A DNA stretch of 64,000 nucleotides from Hyphomonas beringensis (GCF_000682755.1 NZ_AWFF01000065.1:95163-159162); one strand, 5' to 3'. Shown: positions 33,721-44,250, counted from the first letter of the stretch. Numbers and translations: made by a program. Notes: generated by a model not told the origin, from the letters alone.

Positions 33721-33820
33721 TCCCTCCCAAGGGACGGGCCGGATGGACACGCATGTTAAAGCACATACAAGCGCAACATGATCTCGCCCTTTCGGCCCGT
33801 TTTCGGTTAGGCTCTGCTTC

Positions 33821-34363
33821 GTGGCTTTTTCATCCGACCTTGACCAGATCACCCGGGCGGCGGCAGGCGATCCTGCGGCCGTTTCGGCTCTGGTGGACAG
33901 ATATAGCGGCGGCGTACTGGCGGTTGCCACGCGCATGCTGGGCGATGTTCAGGAGGCGGAAGACGTGACACAGGAAACATTCCTGCGCGCGTGGAAGGCC
34001 CTGCCGGACTGGCAGCCGCGAGCGAAGTTTTCCACCTGGTTGCACAGGGTGGCGCTGAACCTCTGCTATGACCGGCTGAGGAAGCGACGCGAAGTAACGA
34101 TGGAACACCTGCCGGAAAGAACGGATCCGGCGCTGAACCCGGCAGAAGAGCTGGAACAGAAACAAAGAGTGCGCGCGGTTGAGGCAGCCATTATTGCCCT
34201 GCCAGAGCGTCAGGCAGCCGCCTTGACCTTGTGCGCCCTGCAAGGCCACTCTCAGGCAGAGGCTGCAGAGATTATGGAAGTCAGCGTGGACGCGCTGGAG
34301 AGCCTGCTGGCCCGCGCCCGACGCGGATTGAGGGCCAGCCTGATGGAAAGGACCGGGTCATGA
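33821..34363 (+). CDS. ECF-type RNA polymerase sigma factor
   Basis: 180 residues with sigma region 2 (LVDRYSGGVLAVATRMLGDVQEAEDVTQETFLRAWKAL, FSTWLHRVALNLCYDRLRK) and region 4 (ALPERQAAALTLCALQGHSQAEAAEIMEVSVDALESLLARARRGLR). The start is a GTG. It overlaps the next gene by 4 nt, as ECF factors do with their anti-sigma genes. Its regulon is not known; the upstream EF-hand gene and itself are natural candidates. Confidence 0.93.
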   Translation: MAFSSDLDQITRAAAGDPAAVSALVDRYSGGVLAVATRMLGDVQEAEDVTQETFLRAWKALPDWQPRAKFSTWLHRVALNLCYDRLRKRREVTMEHLPERTDPALNPAEELEQKQRVRAVEAAIIALPERQAAALTLCALQGHSQAEAAEIMEVSVDALESLLARARRGLRASLMERTGS

Positions 34364-34806
34364 GTGCACGGAACATCACTGCAGAACGTTTGCTCGCGCT
34401 GATCGAGACGTACGGCGCAGATGTCGACGCCTACCCGGAAGATGAACGCGACAGTGCCCGCGCGCTGTTGACGGCTGAGCCGCAGACTTTTGCCGCCGCG
34501 GTGGAAGAGGCCCGCAGTCTGGACATGCTGCTGCAGGCTGTGCCGGCCGTGGATACGCCAGCAGATTTGCGCGCGCGCCTGATAGACAGTGCACCGAAAC
34601 CGGCAAAGGCGGCGGGCCGCAGATGGCGCCTGCCGGTATGGATTCCGGCCGGGGCGATTGCGTCGCTGTCGCTGGGCCTCTTTGCCGGGATGAGCGTTGC
34701 CCAAACCTCCACACCTGCTCAGGAAGATCAGGCGCAGCAACTGGTCTATGCCGCGCTTGGTTTTGATACCTATTCCATGGACCTTGAAGATGAGGCCCCG
34801 CAATGA
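34360..34806 (+). CDS. Putative anti-sigma factor (single-pass membrane protein)
   Basis: 148 residues. The N-terminal ~60 are helical and cytoplasmic-looking (ERLLALIETYGADVDAYPEDERDSARALL), a TM lies at about 88-108 (VWIPAGAIASLSLGLFAGMSVA), and a short acidic periplasmic tail follows. No zinc-binding ZAS motif is visible. Overlap with the sigma gene (ATGA) on one side and the Spy-like gene on the other supports an anti-sigma role, which is inference from layout. Confidence 0.7.
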   Translation: MSARNITAERLLALIETYGADVDAYPEDERDSARALLTAEPQTFAAAVEEARSLDMLLQAVPAVDTPADLRARLIDSAPKPAKAAGRRWRLPVWIPAGAIASLSLGLFAGMSVAQTSTPAQEDQAQQLVYAALGFDTYSMDLEDEAPQ

Positions 34807-35264
34807 CCGAGCCAGTTTCTTCCCCGCGCCGTATTCCGTTCTGGCTGACCATCTCATTGCTGGGCAACATGATGTTGCTGGGGCTGGTGGGCGGCATGGT
34901 GCTGCAAAAGCGCGGGCCCGGTGATGAGCCACCGCCCGGACCTCCGGGAAAGGAAAGGCCGCTGTCTGAAGAAGACCGCAAGGCCTTCTATATGCTTTTG
35001 AAGGAATCCTACCGCTCGACCAAGCCGGAACGCAAAGCCCGGGATGAGGTGCGCAGCCAGTTGGCCGATGTGCTGACCCGGCAACCTTTCGATCGGCCTG
35101 CTGCAGAGGAGGCTTTCCGCAAGCTGCGCGCGTCTGATGAGCGTGTGCATGCTGCGGCGCATGAGGCCATGATTGACCGGCTGGAGGCCATGGACCCGGA
35201 AAAGCGGGCCATGATGGCCGAGCGTCTGGCACGCGGGCCGGAGCGCCACCGCCACAAGGACTGA
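34803..35264 (+). CDS. Periplasmic heavy-metal-sensor/Spy-CpxP-like protein
   Basis: 153 residues: one N-terminal TM (FWLTISLLGNMMLLGLVGGMVL), a Pro-rich linker and a charged all-helical domain with LSEEDRKAFYMLLKESYRS...ARDEVRSQLADVLTRQPFDRPAAEEAFRKLRASDERVHAAAHEAMIDRLEAMDPEKR. This matches the Metal_resist/LTxxQ-like helical hairpin family. The His/Lys-rich end could bind metal. It is the third gene of the sigma operon. Confidence 0.8.
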   Translation: MTEPVSSPRRIPFWLTISLLGNMMLLGLVGGMVLQKRGPGDEPPPGPPGKERPLSEEDRKAFYMLLKESYRSTKPERKARDEVRSQLADVLTRQPFDRPAAEEAFRKLRASDERVHAAAHEAMIDRLEAMDPEKRAMMAERLARGPERHRHKD

Positions 35265-35327
35265 GCCTGTGGGGCTTTCCTTCCCTGCGCATACACGACA
35301 ATATGCGCGCGAAAAGGGAGAGAGGCG

Positions 35328-36776
35328 ATGAAGGAATACTCCGATTATGACGCGATGGGCCTGGCGGAACTTGTCAGGACGCGTCAGGTATCCGCGAGTG
35401 AGTTGCTGGATGAAGCCGTGCAGCGGGCAGAGGCCGTGCAGGGCGATCTGAATTGCTTCTCGGTGCTCTACCCCGATCTTGCGAAGCAGCAACTGTCAAA
35501 GGGAGACCAGACTGGCCCCTTCGCTGGCGTGCCCTTCGTGACGAAGGATCTGGCCGTTGCGGTGAAAGACGCGCCCCTCACCAATGGATCGGTCAGCTGG
35601 AAGGGACATATTGCCAGCCAAGACTCCACGCTCACCCAGCGCTACCGGGATGCGGGCCTTGTGTTCTTTGGCCAGACGACCAGCCCCGAATTCGGCCTGA
35701 CAACCACCACCGAGTCCACGCTCTATGGCCAGACCCGAAACCCCTGGGATGTGACCCGCACATCCGGTGGATCTTCTGGCGGGGCCTCTGCGGCGGTCGC
35801 GGCGGGTGTGTTGCCCATGGCGCAGGCCAGCGATGGCGGCGGGTCTATCCGCATTCCTGCGGCCTGTTGCGGCCTGTTCGGCATGAAGCCGTCACGCGGG
35901 CGCATTCCGATGGGACCAGGGCGCACAGAGAACTGGAACGGCCTCTCCACGGTACATGCCCTCAGCCGCAGCGTGCGCGACAATGCGGCCCTTATGGACG
36001 CAACGCATGGACCGGAGACCGGCAATCGCTATCAGGCGCCCAAGCCGGCCCGGCCTTTTCTGGAAGAGGTATCGCGCGATCCGAAGTCGCTGAAGATTGC
36101 GCTGTGGAGCACCGCGCCGAATGGCACCCAGCCTGATGAGGATGCGGCGGCCGGACTGGCCGCGACGGCAAAACTGCTGGAAGACCTTGGCCATACGGTG
36201 GTTGAGGCCTCTCCGAAGATTGATGGGGAAGCCATCAGCAAGGCAGCCCTGTTCACGATCTCCGCCAATATTGCCGCCATGATAGATGATCGTGCCGAGA
36301 TCACCGGGCGCCAGCCCGAGGAGGGTGAGCTGGAGCCGATTACGCTGGCCATGTCCACGCTCGGGCGCACTGTGCCGATGGTGGAACTGGCCAAGGCCAA
36401 TAATCTGTTCAACGAGAATGCCATCACGTTTGAGACATTCCTGAATGAGGGCGGATATGATCTGATCCTGACGCCAACCCTGTCACGGACGCCGGAACAG
36501 CTGGGTGTGATGGCCCTGACGGCCAATCCGGAATCGATGGGTGCTGCCGTGGCGAGCTTTTCGCCACATTGTCCATTCTTCAATCAGATCGGGGCGCCGG
36601 CCATGTCTGTCCCGCTGCACTGGACGCCGCCAAGTGAGGAAGCCCCGCAAGGCCTGCCAATCGGGATGATGTTTGGCGGACGTTATGGTAGCGAGGCCCT
36701 ACTGTACTCTCTGGCCGGACAATTGGAGCGTGCACAGCCTTGGGCGCATCGACGTCCACCTGTGTGGGCAGGATAG
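35328..36776 (+). CDS. Amidase-signature family hydrolase
   Basis: 482 residues with the Ser-cisSer-Lys triad: Lys in FVTKDLAV, and the Gly/Ser-rich signature [19 protein letters not shown] followed by [23 protein letters not shown]. The C-terminal half resembles bacterial amidases of the 6-aminohexanoate-cyclic-dimer-hydrolase/general amidase group. Substrate unknown. A good GAGAGAGG ribosome site precedes the ATG. It is not GatA, since no GatB/GatC genes are near. Confidence 0.9.
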   Translation: MKEYSDYDAMGLAELVRTRQVSASELLDEAVQRAEAVQGDLNCFSVLYPDLAKQQLSKGDQTGPFAGVPFVTKDLAVAVKDAPLTNGSVSWKGHIASQDSTLTQRYRDAGLVFFGQTTSPEFGLTTTTESTLYGQTRNPWDVTRTSGGSSGGASAAVAAGVLPMAQASDGGGSIRIPAACCGLFGMKPSRGRIPMGPGRTENWNGLSTVHALSRSVRDNAALMDATHGPETGNRYQAPKPARPFLEEVSRDPKSLKIALWSTAPNGTQPDEDAAAGLAATAKLLEDLGHTVVEASPKIDGEAISKAALFTISANIAAMIDDRAEITGRQPEEGELEPITLAMSTLGRTVPMVELAKANNLFNENAITFETFLNEGGYDLILTPTLSRTPEQLGVMALTANPESMGAAVASFSPHCPFFNQIGAPAMSVPLHWTPPSEEAPQGLPIGMMFGGRYGSEALLYSLAGQLERAQPWAHRRPPVWAG

Positions 36777-36866
36777 CCTTAAAATTTTCAACTTTTACAG
36801 CCATTGATGTCTTCCGTGCCAGCATGTCAGAATGCTGAAAGATCAATTGTGTAGGGGAAATATGGG

Positions 36867-37346
36867 ATGATCAGACCTCTCTTTTGCGCGGTGGCGGCTT
36901 TTGCAATGGCGGTTCCTGCACTTGCCTGGCCAATTGCACCGGAAAATGCCGGCAAGGTTTTGACCAGTGCCGGCAGCGAGAACGTGGAAGTCACTTGGTT
37001 GGACGATGATGTTGCGCGCGTGGACGCAAAGCAGGACGAGTATTACTACTCTGTGCGGCTGATGGATTGTGATGAGTCGAAAATGTGCGCTTCGGCCATG
37101 TTCTTTGCGACATTCACGATGGCAGGATCACCCGATCTTGCGATGTATGAGCAGACCAATCTCTATAATGACAGTTACCCGTTCGGGCGCGCCTTCATCC
37201 TGCCGAGCGAGAATGGCGAAAGCTATAGCATTGGTGTGGATTACGGGCTTGATCTGCAGAACGAGCATAATTTTGACGTCGAAGACCTGAAGATGTTTGA
37301 AGATATCCTCTCCTCCTATGCGGTGCATATGTCTGAAGAGAACTGA
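36867..37346 (+). CDS. Exported YbjN-like protein
   Basis: 159 residues with a signal peptide (MIRPLFCAVAAFAMAVPALAW) and a mature domain containing VRLMDCDESKMCASAMFFATFTM and the C-terminal LKMFEDILSSYAVHM, the layout of YbjN-type bacterial sensory-transduction-like domains. Two close Cys could form a disulfide. It lies 1 nt before the GFA gene, so co-transcription is likely. The YbjN assignment is moderate. Confidence 0.65.
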   Translation: MIRPLFCAVAAFAMAVPALAWPIAPENAGKVLTSAGSENVEVTWLDDDVARVDAKQDEYYYSVRLMDCDESKMCASAMFFATFTMAGSPDLAMYEQTNLYNDSYPFGRAFILPSENGESYSIGVDYGLDLQNEHNFDVEDLKMFEDILSSYAVHMSEEN

Positions 37347-37347
37347 T

Positions 37348-37752
37348 ATGACAGAAACTAGCTGGCGCCCCGGCGGGTGCCATTGCGGGGCAGTACGCTA
37401 CGAGGTGAAACTGCCCCACGCTTTTGAAGTTGAGGATTGCAACTGCTCCATCTGCGCGATGAGCGGCAATATCCATGTCATCGTGCCAGGAATGAATTTC
37501 CGCCTTCTTCAGGGGGCGGATAAATTGTCTGAGTACACGTTCAATACGGGCGGGGCGAAGCATCGCTTTTGCAGTGTCTGCGGCGTGAAGAGCTTCTATG
37601 TGCCGAGGTCAAACCAGGATGGCTATGCCGTAACCTGGCGGTGCCTGGACTATTGGCAGGATTTCGATGTGACCATCAATCGTTTCGATGGTCAGAATTG
37701 GGAAGCGAATGCGGGCGCACTGGCGCATAAGTCAAAAGCCCCGGCGCCCTAG
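37348..37752 (+). CDS. GFA/CENP-V-family zinc protein
   Basis: 134 residues with the GFA zinc ligands: GCHCGAVRYEV, DCNCSICAMSG and HRFCSVCGVKSF. The family was named after a glutathione-dependent formaldehyde-activating enzyme, but most members have no proven reaction. ATG 37348 follows the YbjN-like stop by 1 nt. The stop overlaps the convergent zincin gene. Confidence 0.9.
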   Translation: MTETSWRPGGCHCGAVRYEVKLPHAFEVEDCNCSICAMSGNIHVIVPGMNFRLLQGADKLSEYTFNTGGAKHRFCSVCGVKSFYVPRSNQDGYAVTWRCLDYWQDFDVTINRFDGQNWEANAGALAHKSKAPAP

Positions 37753-38153
37753 TCTTCGCCGCCCAGCGTGCGGTGCATATCTTCATCGGACCAGCCGAAA
37801 TGGTGGCCAAGCTCGTGGATGAAGACGTGCTCCACCATCTCGGTAATTGTGGCATCCTCCCGCACGGCCCACTCCATCAGCATCGGCATGCGGTAGAGAT
37901 AGATCAGCGGGCGGTTCATGGAAGGGTAGGTCACGCTTTCATGCGTTAGCGGAACCCCAACATAAAGACCGCTGAGGCCAAGGGCGTTAGGGATCTTCAT
38001 GTCGCGCAGGATGGCCTCTTCGGCATAGTCCGACACGATGATGCGGATGTCGCCTGCAGCATCGCGCATATGCTTTGGCAGGCGCTCAAGGCAGGCGGTT
38101 GCGATGTCCAGCATCGCGTCTGCTGTCGGGGCAGTTTCGTCCAGAACGCTCAT
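37749..38153 (-). CDS. Small zincin-like metallopeptidase (PF06262/DUF1025 type)
   Basis: 134 residues with the family pattern [31 protein letters not shown] and the zinc motif [17 protein letters not shown] (HExxH plus downstream Asp). Cytoplasmic minimal gluzincin/zincin; substrate unknown. It follows the YbjQ gene with a 4-nt overlap and converges on the GFA gene. Confidence 0.88.
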   Translation of the reverse strand: MSVLDETAPTADAMLDIATACLERLPKHMRDAAGDIRIIVSDYAEEAILRDMKIPNALGLSGLYVGVPLTHESVTYPSMNRPLIYLYRMPMLMEWAVREDATITEMVEHVFIHELGHHFGWSDEDMHRTLGGED

Positions 38154-38470
38154 GCGAGGGTGACGGCTGTTCCAGAGACAGCGACCATCATCATGGAGCC
38201 GTTCTGGCCGATGACCGTGTAATCGAATTTCAGGCCAACAACCGCGTCCGCGCCGAGTTTTGTGGCTTCCTCCACCATCTCCGCCAGCGCATCGTCTCGC
38301 GTTTCGCGCAGCGTGCTCTCATAGGCATTGGAGCGACCGCCAACGATATTGGTGAAGCTGGCGAGAATGTCTTTCCCGATATGTGCGCCAATCACAATCT
38401 CTCCGCAGACAATGCCGAGATATTTCGAGATTTCATGCCCTTGAAGGGTCGGTGTGGTGGAGATGATCAT
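38150..38470 (-). CDS. YbjQ/UPF0145 heavy-metal-binding-like protein
   Basis: 106 residues matching UPF0145: [24 protein letters not shown] near the start, then [36 protein letters not shown] and [13 protein letters not shown]. Forms small oligomeric rings; role unclear. AAGGAG precedes the ATG. Operon with the zincin gene. Confidence 0.92.
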   Translation of the reverse strand: MIISTTPTLQGHEISKYLGIVCGEIVIGAHIGKDILASFTNIVGGRSNAYESTLRETRDDALAEMVEEATKLGADAVVGLKFDYTVIGQNGSMMMVAVSGTAVTLA

Positions 38471-38526
38471 GGTAGGCGCGCTCCTTATCGAATAACAATA
38501 TATAGATGGGAGGCTCTGCTACCGTT

Positions 38527-39141
38527 TCAAGTGGCTTTTTCAAAGACGAGCGCAGTCCACTCAACGCCGCGTGCCTTGTTTTCTGCCATGATGGAAGTCT
38601 TGCGGATGTGGCTGATAGATTGGAGCCCATGAGCAGCGGCCAGGGCGATGGTTTCCTCGCCGGTCACATCGAACATGCGCCGGCCGTCCGGGATGGGGCC
38701 GTGACGCAAACTCATGAAGAGCCGGGCGCCTGGAGCCAGCAGCGTGGAAATGCGCTCCATTCCTGTGGCTCTCTCATCTTTGGTCAGGTGCATCCAGACG
38801 GCATTCATCATCACCATGCCGAACACCTCTTCACGTGCGCGCGTATTGGTAAGGTCCGGCAGGATGTCTTCCAGCCATGTGATCTCAGGTTCCGGATGAA
38901 GCTTTGCCGCCCGCAGGCGCAGGGCCGCGACAGGTTCCACCGCCAGCACGGTGTGGCCAAGCGAGGCGAACCAGGCCGCGTCACGCCCGGTGCCTGCGCC
39001 GATGTCCAGCGTGCGGACCGGTGGCTCAGGAAACAGATGTCGCCAGTGCGCATGCGTTTCGGACGCCGCCCGCGCTTCATAGCGCACGAACAGATCGTCT
39101 GCCTCTTCGGCATATCCGGAAGTTGAGGTTAGCTCGGCCAT
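38527..39141 (-). CDS. Class I SAM-dependent methyltransferase
   Basis: 204 residues with SAM motif I VRTLDIGAGTGRDAAWFASLGHTVLAVEP, motif II-like ITWLEDILPDL and VFGMVMMNAVWMHL. The fold is Rossmann-type; substrate cannot be told. ATG 39141 is preferred over an upstream TTG at 39180 because the methyltransferase alignment begins there. Confidence 0.85.
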   Translation of the reverse strand: MAELTSTSGYAEEADDLFVRYEARAASETHAHWRHLFPEPPVRTLDIGAGTGRDAAWFASLGHTVLAVEPVAALRLRAAKLHPEPEITWLEDILPDLTNTRAREEVFGMVMMNAVWMHLTKDERATGMERISTLLAPGARLFMSLRHGPIPDGRRMFDVTGEETIALAAAHGLQSISHIRKTSIMAENKARGVEWTALVFEKAT

Positions 39142-39158
39142 GCGGACGCTTTCTGCTT

Positions 39159-39740
39159 TTAGTCTGTCGTTTGAGTGCAAGACTTGACCCAGGCGTTCGG
39201 AGCAGCCCTCTTGTAAGCGTCCGGGCTTAACTCGATGAAGCTCATACTTTTATAGCTCCAGATATAGATCCGACAATCCTTCAGGGCGGCAGCATGCGGA
39301 TGGGTTTTGAACGGTTCAAGTGCGCGATGATAGGACCATAGCACGGAGTGCTGAGTAGAGGCGTCAGCATCGAATTTCGCGATTGCAACGCGCCTTGCAA
39401 CCTCAAGACTGACGGTCAGCATAAGCCAGGTAACAATCACGAATATTGATACGAAGGCAGGAGCAGAAAATTTCCAATTCATTCCCCGCCTTCTCGCGAG
39501 TTTGATGGAAATATATGCTGCGGTGATGCCTAGTATAGTGGCAAGGCTTGCATACGCTTTCGCCAGGCTCTCGTCATTGCTCATAAGCCAGAGAAAACCT
39601 AATGCTGGCAAAAAGGTGTTTCTAAATAAGCCTGCGCTTAGCAAGAAGAAAATGATGATGGCTGCAGCGATTGATGCTGCGCCACCGATAATCTCATACA
39701 GAATCCGCAATTCACCCTCCAAAGGTCGACTCAACGCCAC
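39159..39740 (-). CDS. Hypothetical multi-pass membrane protein
   Basis: 193 residues with about four TM segments (IIGGAASIAAAIIIFFLLSAGLF, NTFLPALGFLWLM, LATILGITAAYISI, FVSIFVIVTWLMLTVSL) and a soluble C-terminal tail with Cys-Arg-Ile-Tyr and Trp residues. No family recognised. Base composition is visibly AT-richer than neighbouring genes, suggesting recent acquisition or weak constraint. Confidence 0.65.
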   Translation of the reverse strand: MALSRPLEGELRILYEIIGGAASIAAAIIIFFLLSAGLFRNTFLPALGFLWLMSNDESLAKAYASLATILGITAAYISIKLARRRGMNWKFSAPAFVSIFVIVTWLMLTVSLEVARRVAIAKFDADASTQHSVLWSYHRALEPFKTHPHAAALKDCRIYIWSYKSMSFIELSPDAYKRAAPNAWVKSCTQTTD

Positions 39741-39789
39741 TTTAAGGGTGAATTCGGATTCAGTTTGTAAACTTCAGGGAGATTCTGTG

Positions 39790-41952
39790 TTACTCCGCCG
39801 CCGTTTTCGCGCCGTCGTCGTCACCGTTCAGCACTTCCAGCATCTTGATGGCGCTGTCGGCGATGACAGTGCCGGGCGGGAAGATGGCGGTAGCGCCGGA
39901 GGCGTAGAGCGCATCGAAATCCTGCGGGGGGATCACGCCGCCCACAATGATTTGCGTGTGCGCGGCGCCTTCATTGCCCAGCGCGCGTTTCAGCTCCGGC
40001 ACCAGGGTCAGGTGTCCGGCCGCGAGCGAGGAGGCGGCGACAATGTCCACACCGGCTTTGCGGGCATCGGCCGCGGCCTCTTCCGGCGTCTGGAAGAGCG
40101 GGCCGATCTCGACATCCCAGCCCAGATCCATCAGCGCTGAGGCGACGACCTTCTGGCCACGGTCGTGCCCGTCCTGGCCCATCTTGGCGATGTAAATCTT
40201 GGGGCGGCGCCCGGCTTTCTTCTCGAATGCCTGGGCGAGGGAGACGGCCTGTTCAGCCTTGTCATTGCCCTTCACGCCGCCGCCATAGACGCCCTTGATG
40301 GAGCGGATAACGGCGCTGTGGCGGCCTTGGCTGCGTTCGACGGCTTCGGAGATTTCGCCAACGGTCGCCTTGGCGCGCGCTGCGTCCACGGCCAGCGAAA
40401 GGAGGTTGCCTTGCGTGCCAGCGGCGGCCTCGGCAATCGCGTCCAGCTTGGCAGTGACTTCGGCCTCATCCCGCTCTGACTTTAGGCGGGCGAGCTTGTC
40501 CAGCTGCATGCGGCGCACGGCGGCATTGTCAACCTTCAGCACAGGGACATCTTCTTCTTCGTCCAGCAGGAATTTGTTGACGCCGACAACGGTCTGCGTG
40601 CCGCTATCGATGCGCGCCTGCGTATTGGCGGCGGCTTCCTCGATACGTAGCTTCGGCACGCCTTCCTCGATGGCCTTGCGCATGCCGCCCAGCTTTTCGA
40701 CTTCCTCAATATGGGCGAGGGCCTTTGTGGCCAGGTCATGCGTCAGACGCTCGACATAATAGGAGCCGCCCCACATGTCGATCGTCTGGCAAGCGCCGGC
40801 TTCCTGTTGCAGGAAGAGCTGCGTGTTCCGGCTGATACGGGCGGAAAAGTCTGTCGGCAGGGCGAGGGCTTCGTCGAAGCTGTTGGTGTGCAGCGATTGC
40901 GTCTGCCCGCCGGTCGCGGCGATGGCCTCAAGACAGGTGCGGATGACGTTGTTGTAAACATCCTGCGCGGTGAGGGACCAGCCGGATGTTTGCGAGTGTG
41001 TCCGTAGGCTGAGGGATTTCGGGTTCTTCGGATTGAACTCTTCCTTCACCAGCTTCGCCCAGAGCAGGCGCGCCGCGCGCATCTTTGCAACTTCCATGAA
41101 CGTGTTCATGCCGATAGCCCAGAAGAAGGAGAGGCGCGGCGCAAACGCGTCCACATCCAGCCCTGCATCCACACCGGCGCGGATGTATTCGATGCCATCT
41201 GCCAGCGTGTAGGCGAGTTCCAAATCTGCCGTCGCGCCCGCTTCCTGCATGTGATAGCCGGAAATGGAGATCGAGTTGAATTTCGGCATGTTCTGCGACG
41301 TATAGGCGAAGATGTCAGAAATGATCCGCATCGACGGTTTGGGCGGATAGATATAGGTGTTCCGCACCATGAACTCTTTGAGGATATCGTTCTGGATCGT
41401 CCCGGCCAGTTTCTCCGGTCCTACGCCCTGTTCCTCAGCCGCCACGATATAGAGCGCCAGGATCGGCAGAACCGCGCCGTTCATCGTCATGGAGACGGAC
41501 ATCTTGTCCAGCGGGATGCCGGAAAAGAGGGTGCGCATGTCGAGAATGGAGTCGATGGCCACACCGGCCATGCCGACATCGCCCGAGACGCGGACGTGAT
41601 CGGAATCATAGCCGCGGTGCGTGGCCAGGTCGAACGCGACCGAGAGGCCTTTCTGCCCAGCGGCCAGATTGCGGCGATAGAAGGCATTGGAGTCTTCAGC
41701 CGTTGAGAAACCCGCATACTGACGAACTGTCCAGGGTTGGTTCGTGTACATGGTCGGATAGGGGCCGCGGCCAAAGGGCGGCAGGCCCGGATAATCGTCC
41801 AGATAGTCCAGATTATCACGGTCATCGGCCATGTAGGCCGATTTCACATCGACGCTTTCCGGCGTTTCCCATGGCTCGCCCAGATCAGGCGATTTTGCCT
41901 TGGCGTGCGGGCTGCCGAGATCAATCTTGGTGAAGTCAGGAAATTTGCTCAT
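39790..41952 (-). CDS. Methylmalonyl-CoA mutase large (alpha, catalytic) subunit
   Basis: 720 residues. The N-terminal TIM barrel has the substrate-channel region ([47 protein letters not shown]). The C-terminal B12 domain has the DxHxxG motif in [13 protein letters not shown]. It isomerises methylmalonyl-CoA to succinyl-CoA in propionate and odd-chain/branched-chain catabolism. It starts at the stop of the small subunit gene (TAATG). Confidence 0.97.
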   Translation of the reverse strand: MSKFPDFTKIDLGSPHAKAKSPDLGEPWETPESVDVKSAYMADDRDNLDYLDDYPGLPPFGRGPYPTMYTNQPWTVRQYAGFSTAEDSNAFYRRNLAAGQKGLSVAFDLATHRGYDSDHVRVSGDVGMAGVAIDSILDMRTLFSGIPLDKMSVSMTMNGAVLPILALYIVAAEEQGVGPEKLAGTIQNDILKEFMVRNTYIYPPKPSMRIISDIFAYTSQNMPKFNSISISGYHMQEAGATADLELAYTLADGIEYIRAGVDAGLDVDAFAPRLSFFWAIGMNTFMEVAKMRAARLLWAKLVKEEFNPKNPKSLSLRTHSQTSGWSLTAQDVYNNVIRTCLEAIAATGGQTQSLHTNSFDEALALPTDFSARISRNTQLFLQQEAGACQTIDMWGGSYYVERLTHDLATKALAHIEEVEKLGGMRKAIEEGVPKLRIEEAAANTQARIDSGTQTVVGVNKFLLDEEEDVPVLKVDNAAVRRMQLDKLARLKSERDEAEVTAKLDAIAEAAAGTQGNLLSLAVDAARAKATVGEISEAVERSQGRHSAVIRSIKGVYGGGVKGNDKAEQAVSLAQAFEKKAGRRPKIYIAKMGQDGHDRGQKVVASALMDLGWDVEIGPLFQTPEEAAADARKAGVDIVAASSLAAGHLTLVPELKRALGNEGAAHTQIIVGGVIPPQDFDALYASGATAIFPPGTVIADSAIKMLEVLNGDDDGAKTAAE

Positions 41953-43871
41953 TACTTCACTCCCAGTTCTGCGTGGGCAAGTTTTAGCGTGTGCAGCACA
42001 TCGCAGCCCATGAAGATGTTTGTGTCGATGCCTTCGCCTTCGAATTTTCCGGCGAGCCAGACATGCAAAGCGCCAGCGGCTTTCAGGGCATTGGCTGTTT
42101 CGGCGGCCTCATTCTCATACCGGGCGTCTGCGCCGCAGATGCAGGCGAGCTTGCTGCCTGAGGCCTTGAAGGCCGCGACGGCTTCTGCAGCCGATTGTGG
42201 CGGCACGGGCGGCTGCGTCGCTTCCAGTCCGCCAGCGGCGAACAAGTTGCGGGCAAAGTCCGCACGGGCATTGTGCTCCGCCAGCGGACCAAGTGTCGCC
42301 AGGAAAATGGTCGGCGTCTTGGCGGCAGAGGCGGCCGCATCGCGCAGGGCTTCATATTCGCCGGCCAGTCGGATCGGCTCCAGCGGCGCGCAAGTGACGT
42401 CGTCCTCGGCAGGCGGCATTTCCTTCTGGACGAAATGCTTGAAGCCTTCATCTGACATGCTGCCCTGCGGCGTAACGGACACCTCTTCGGCCACAGGCGC
42501 GGTGATCTCGTCGAGCAGCGGGAATTCGCTGATACCCGTGATCGGCACTTTGCGCTTGGCGATGGCCTTGGCGCGCTCTGTGCGGGTGGCTGCAACGCGG
42601 TCCTGGAAGGCACCAGAGATGAGAGAGGCTGCGAAACCGCCCTCATGCTCAATGGCTTGGAATTCCTTCCAGGCGGCTTCGGCCAGATTGTCTGCAAAGG
42701 TCTCGGTGAACCATGCGCCGCCGGTTGGATCTGCCACGCGGCCCAGCTGGCTTTCTTCCATGGCGATAATTTGTGTGTTGCGCGCGATACGGCGACCAAG
42801 CTCTTCCGGAATGCCGAGGGCTTCGTTGAACGGGCGGATCGTCACGATGTCTGCGCCGCCGACGGCTGCGGCAAAGGCCGCGCCCGTGTTGCGCAACATG
42901 TTGGTCCAGGCATCATACCGCGTCAGCATCCGCGCAGAGCTTGTCGCGTGCAGACGCATCGGCACAGCGTCCTGGTCCATTGCATCCAGGCAGCGGGCCC
43001 ATAGGCGGCGAGCGGCGCGCAGTTTGGCAACGCCGAGCCCGTAATTGGAATCCAGTGCCAGCGCGAAACTCATGCGTGGGATCACTGTGGAAATGTCCAT
43101 GCGATGGTCGAGGCGGCGCAGCGTGTCGACAGCGCTGGCGATCAGGGCCGCGAGCTCTTGTGCTTCAGAGCCGCCAGCCTCGTGCACCATCCTGGCATCA
43201 ATGCGCAAAAGACCCGCATTCAGATAGGCCTTGCCCAGCTGCTCCAGCGTTTCCGCAAGTCGCGCAAAGGACGGGTTCAGCCCGCCTTCCAGCGTGCCTG
43301 TGCGGGCAAGATTGCCGAGCGGGTCCATGTTGAAGTCGAGCTTCAGATTTCGGGAATCGGCCTGGCTTTGCCCCCACAGGGCCAGCAGCGTCGCGGCTTG
43401 CGCCCCAGTGTCTGCAGCATGGTCGAGGGCGATGGTGGCGATGTCTGCGCGCACGTCATCCAGCGCGGCTTTCAACTCGTTCAGCGTGGTGATCTGAATG
43501 CCGTCGCGGCCTGTCGAGTCCAGTTTCAGCTCAATCGACATCACGCCGCGTTCAAGATCGCGCAGGATTTCCTCATTCGTCACATGGGGGGACGGATGCG
43601 TGAAAGTCTGGCGGATATCCCAGGGCATGAATTTGTCCGGCGCAGCGGTCGGGCCGCGCAGATAGGGCGCTTCGCCCGGTGTGCCGAGCGGATCGGAGGC
43701 CGAAGGAAAGTCACTCTCGCGATAGAGGGGGTGGATCTCCAGCCCGTCTGCGGTCTTGCGCGTGATCGAATCAATACCGCGGCCTTTAAGGGCCTTTTCG
43801 ACGCTCGCGAGCCAATCGGCCTCGGTCGCATCGGGGAAGCTGCTGCTCAGGGAAAGGATGTCATCTGCCAT
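41952..43871 (-). CDS. mutA: Methylmalonyl-CoA mutase small (beta, non-catalytic) subunit
   Basis: 639 residues with mutase-barrel features ([56 protein letters not shown]) but no DxHxxG cobalamin motif in its C-terminal domain, as expected for the structural beta subunit. It forms a heterodimer with the downstream catalytic subunit. No meaB chaperone or epimerase gene is next to the pair. Confidence 0.93.
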   Translation of the reverse strand: MADDILSLSSSFPDATEADWLASVEKALKGRGIDSITRKTADGLEIHPLYRESDFPSASDPLGTPGEAPYLRGPTAAPDKFMPWDIRQTFTHPSPHVTNEEILRDLERGVMSIELKLDSTGRDGIQITTLNELKAALDDVRADIATIALDHAADTGAQAATLLALWGQSQADSRNLKLDFNMDPLGNLARTGTLEGGLNPSFARLAETLEQLGKAYLNAGLLRIDARMVHEAGGSEAQELAALIASAVDTLRRLDHRMDISTVIPRMSFALALDSNYGLGVAKLRAARRLWARCLDAMDQDAVPMRLHATSSARMLTRYDAWTNMLRNTGAAFAAAVGGADIVTIRPFNEALGIPEELGRRIARNTQIIAMEESQLGRVADPTGGAWFTETFADNLAEAAWKEFQAIEHEGGFAASLISGAFQDRVAATRTERAKAIAKRKVPITGISEFPLLDEITAPVAEEVSVTPQGSMSDEGFKHFVQKEMPPAEDDVTCAPLEPIRLAGEYEALRDAAASAAKTPTIFLATLGPLAEHNARADFARNLFAAGGLEATQPPVPPQSAAEAVAAFKASGSKLACICGADARYENEAAETANALKAAGALHVWLAGKFEGEGIDTNIFMGCDVLHTLKLAHAELGVK

Positions 43872-43967
43872 GAGCCGGCATTTATGCTGAACAGATAGGG
43901 TTTGTGAACTCTTTCCGATGCGTCAGGGGCGAAAGGTCGCTTGACTGAGACAGCACAAGCATGCGAT

Positions 43968-43982
43968 TGAGAATTATTCGCA
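43968..43982. promoter_or_regulatory. Fur-box-like dyad upstream of a small gene
   Basis: TGAGAAT-T-ATTCGCA forms a 7-1-7 dyad (6 of 7 arms symmetric) that closely matches the TGATAAT-N-ATTATCA Fur consensus. It ends 3 nt before the AGGAG ribosome site of the gene at 43998. A possible -35 TTGACT lies at 43941. Confidence 0.5.
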
Positions 43983-43997
43983 AATAGGAGCGAAGTG

Positions 43998-44216
43998 ATG
44001 TCAGCCAAACTTCTTACTTTCCAGCCCCGCCAGACTGAACGTTCTGATGCAATGAAACGCCAATCGCCTCAGGACTTCATGCAGCGTCACATGCAGGTGT
44101 CCAGTGTCGCCATTGACGGGCTGTTGGAGAGTGGGGATCCGGATGACGTCATATCCATGCTGCATCGCCAGCAGAGCTGGTTGGCGATGATGCAGGACCG
44201 GCTGGCCAAGGGTTGA
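43998..44216 (+). CDS. Small protein of unknown function, possibly iron-regulated
   Basis: 72 residues starting MSAKLLTFQPRQ, preceded by AGGAG with 7-nt spacing. The C-terminal half is helical (VSSVAIDGLLESGDPDDVISMLHRQQSWLAMMQDRLAKG). It is not HemP and no family was recognised. A Fur-box-like dyad lies directly upstream, so iron control is plausible. Confidence 0.7.
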   Translation: MSAKLLTFQPRQTERSDAMKRQSPQDFMQRHMQVSSVAIDGLLESGDPDDVISMLHRQQSWLAMMQDRLAKG

Positions 44217-44250
44217 GGGACCCGGGGCCAGCCGGCAGATGCATGACAGT

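Noticed and set aside
43872-43990. Cobalamin riboswitch upstream of the mutase genes
   Set aside because: The B12-box and expected structural elements are not present in this short gap; the dyad seen is Fur-box-like.
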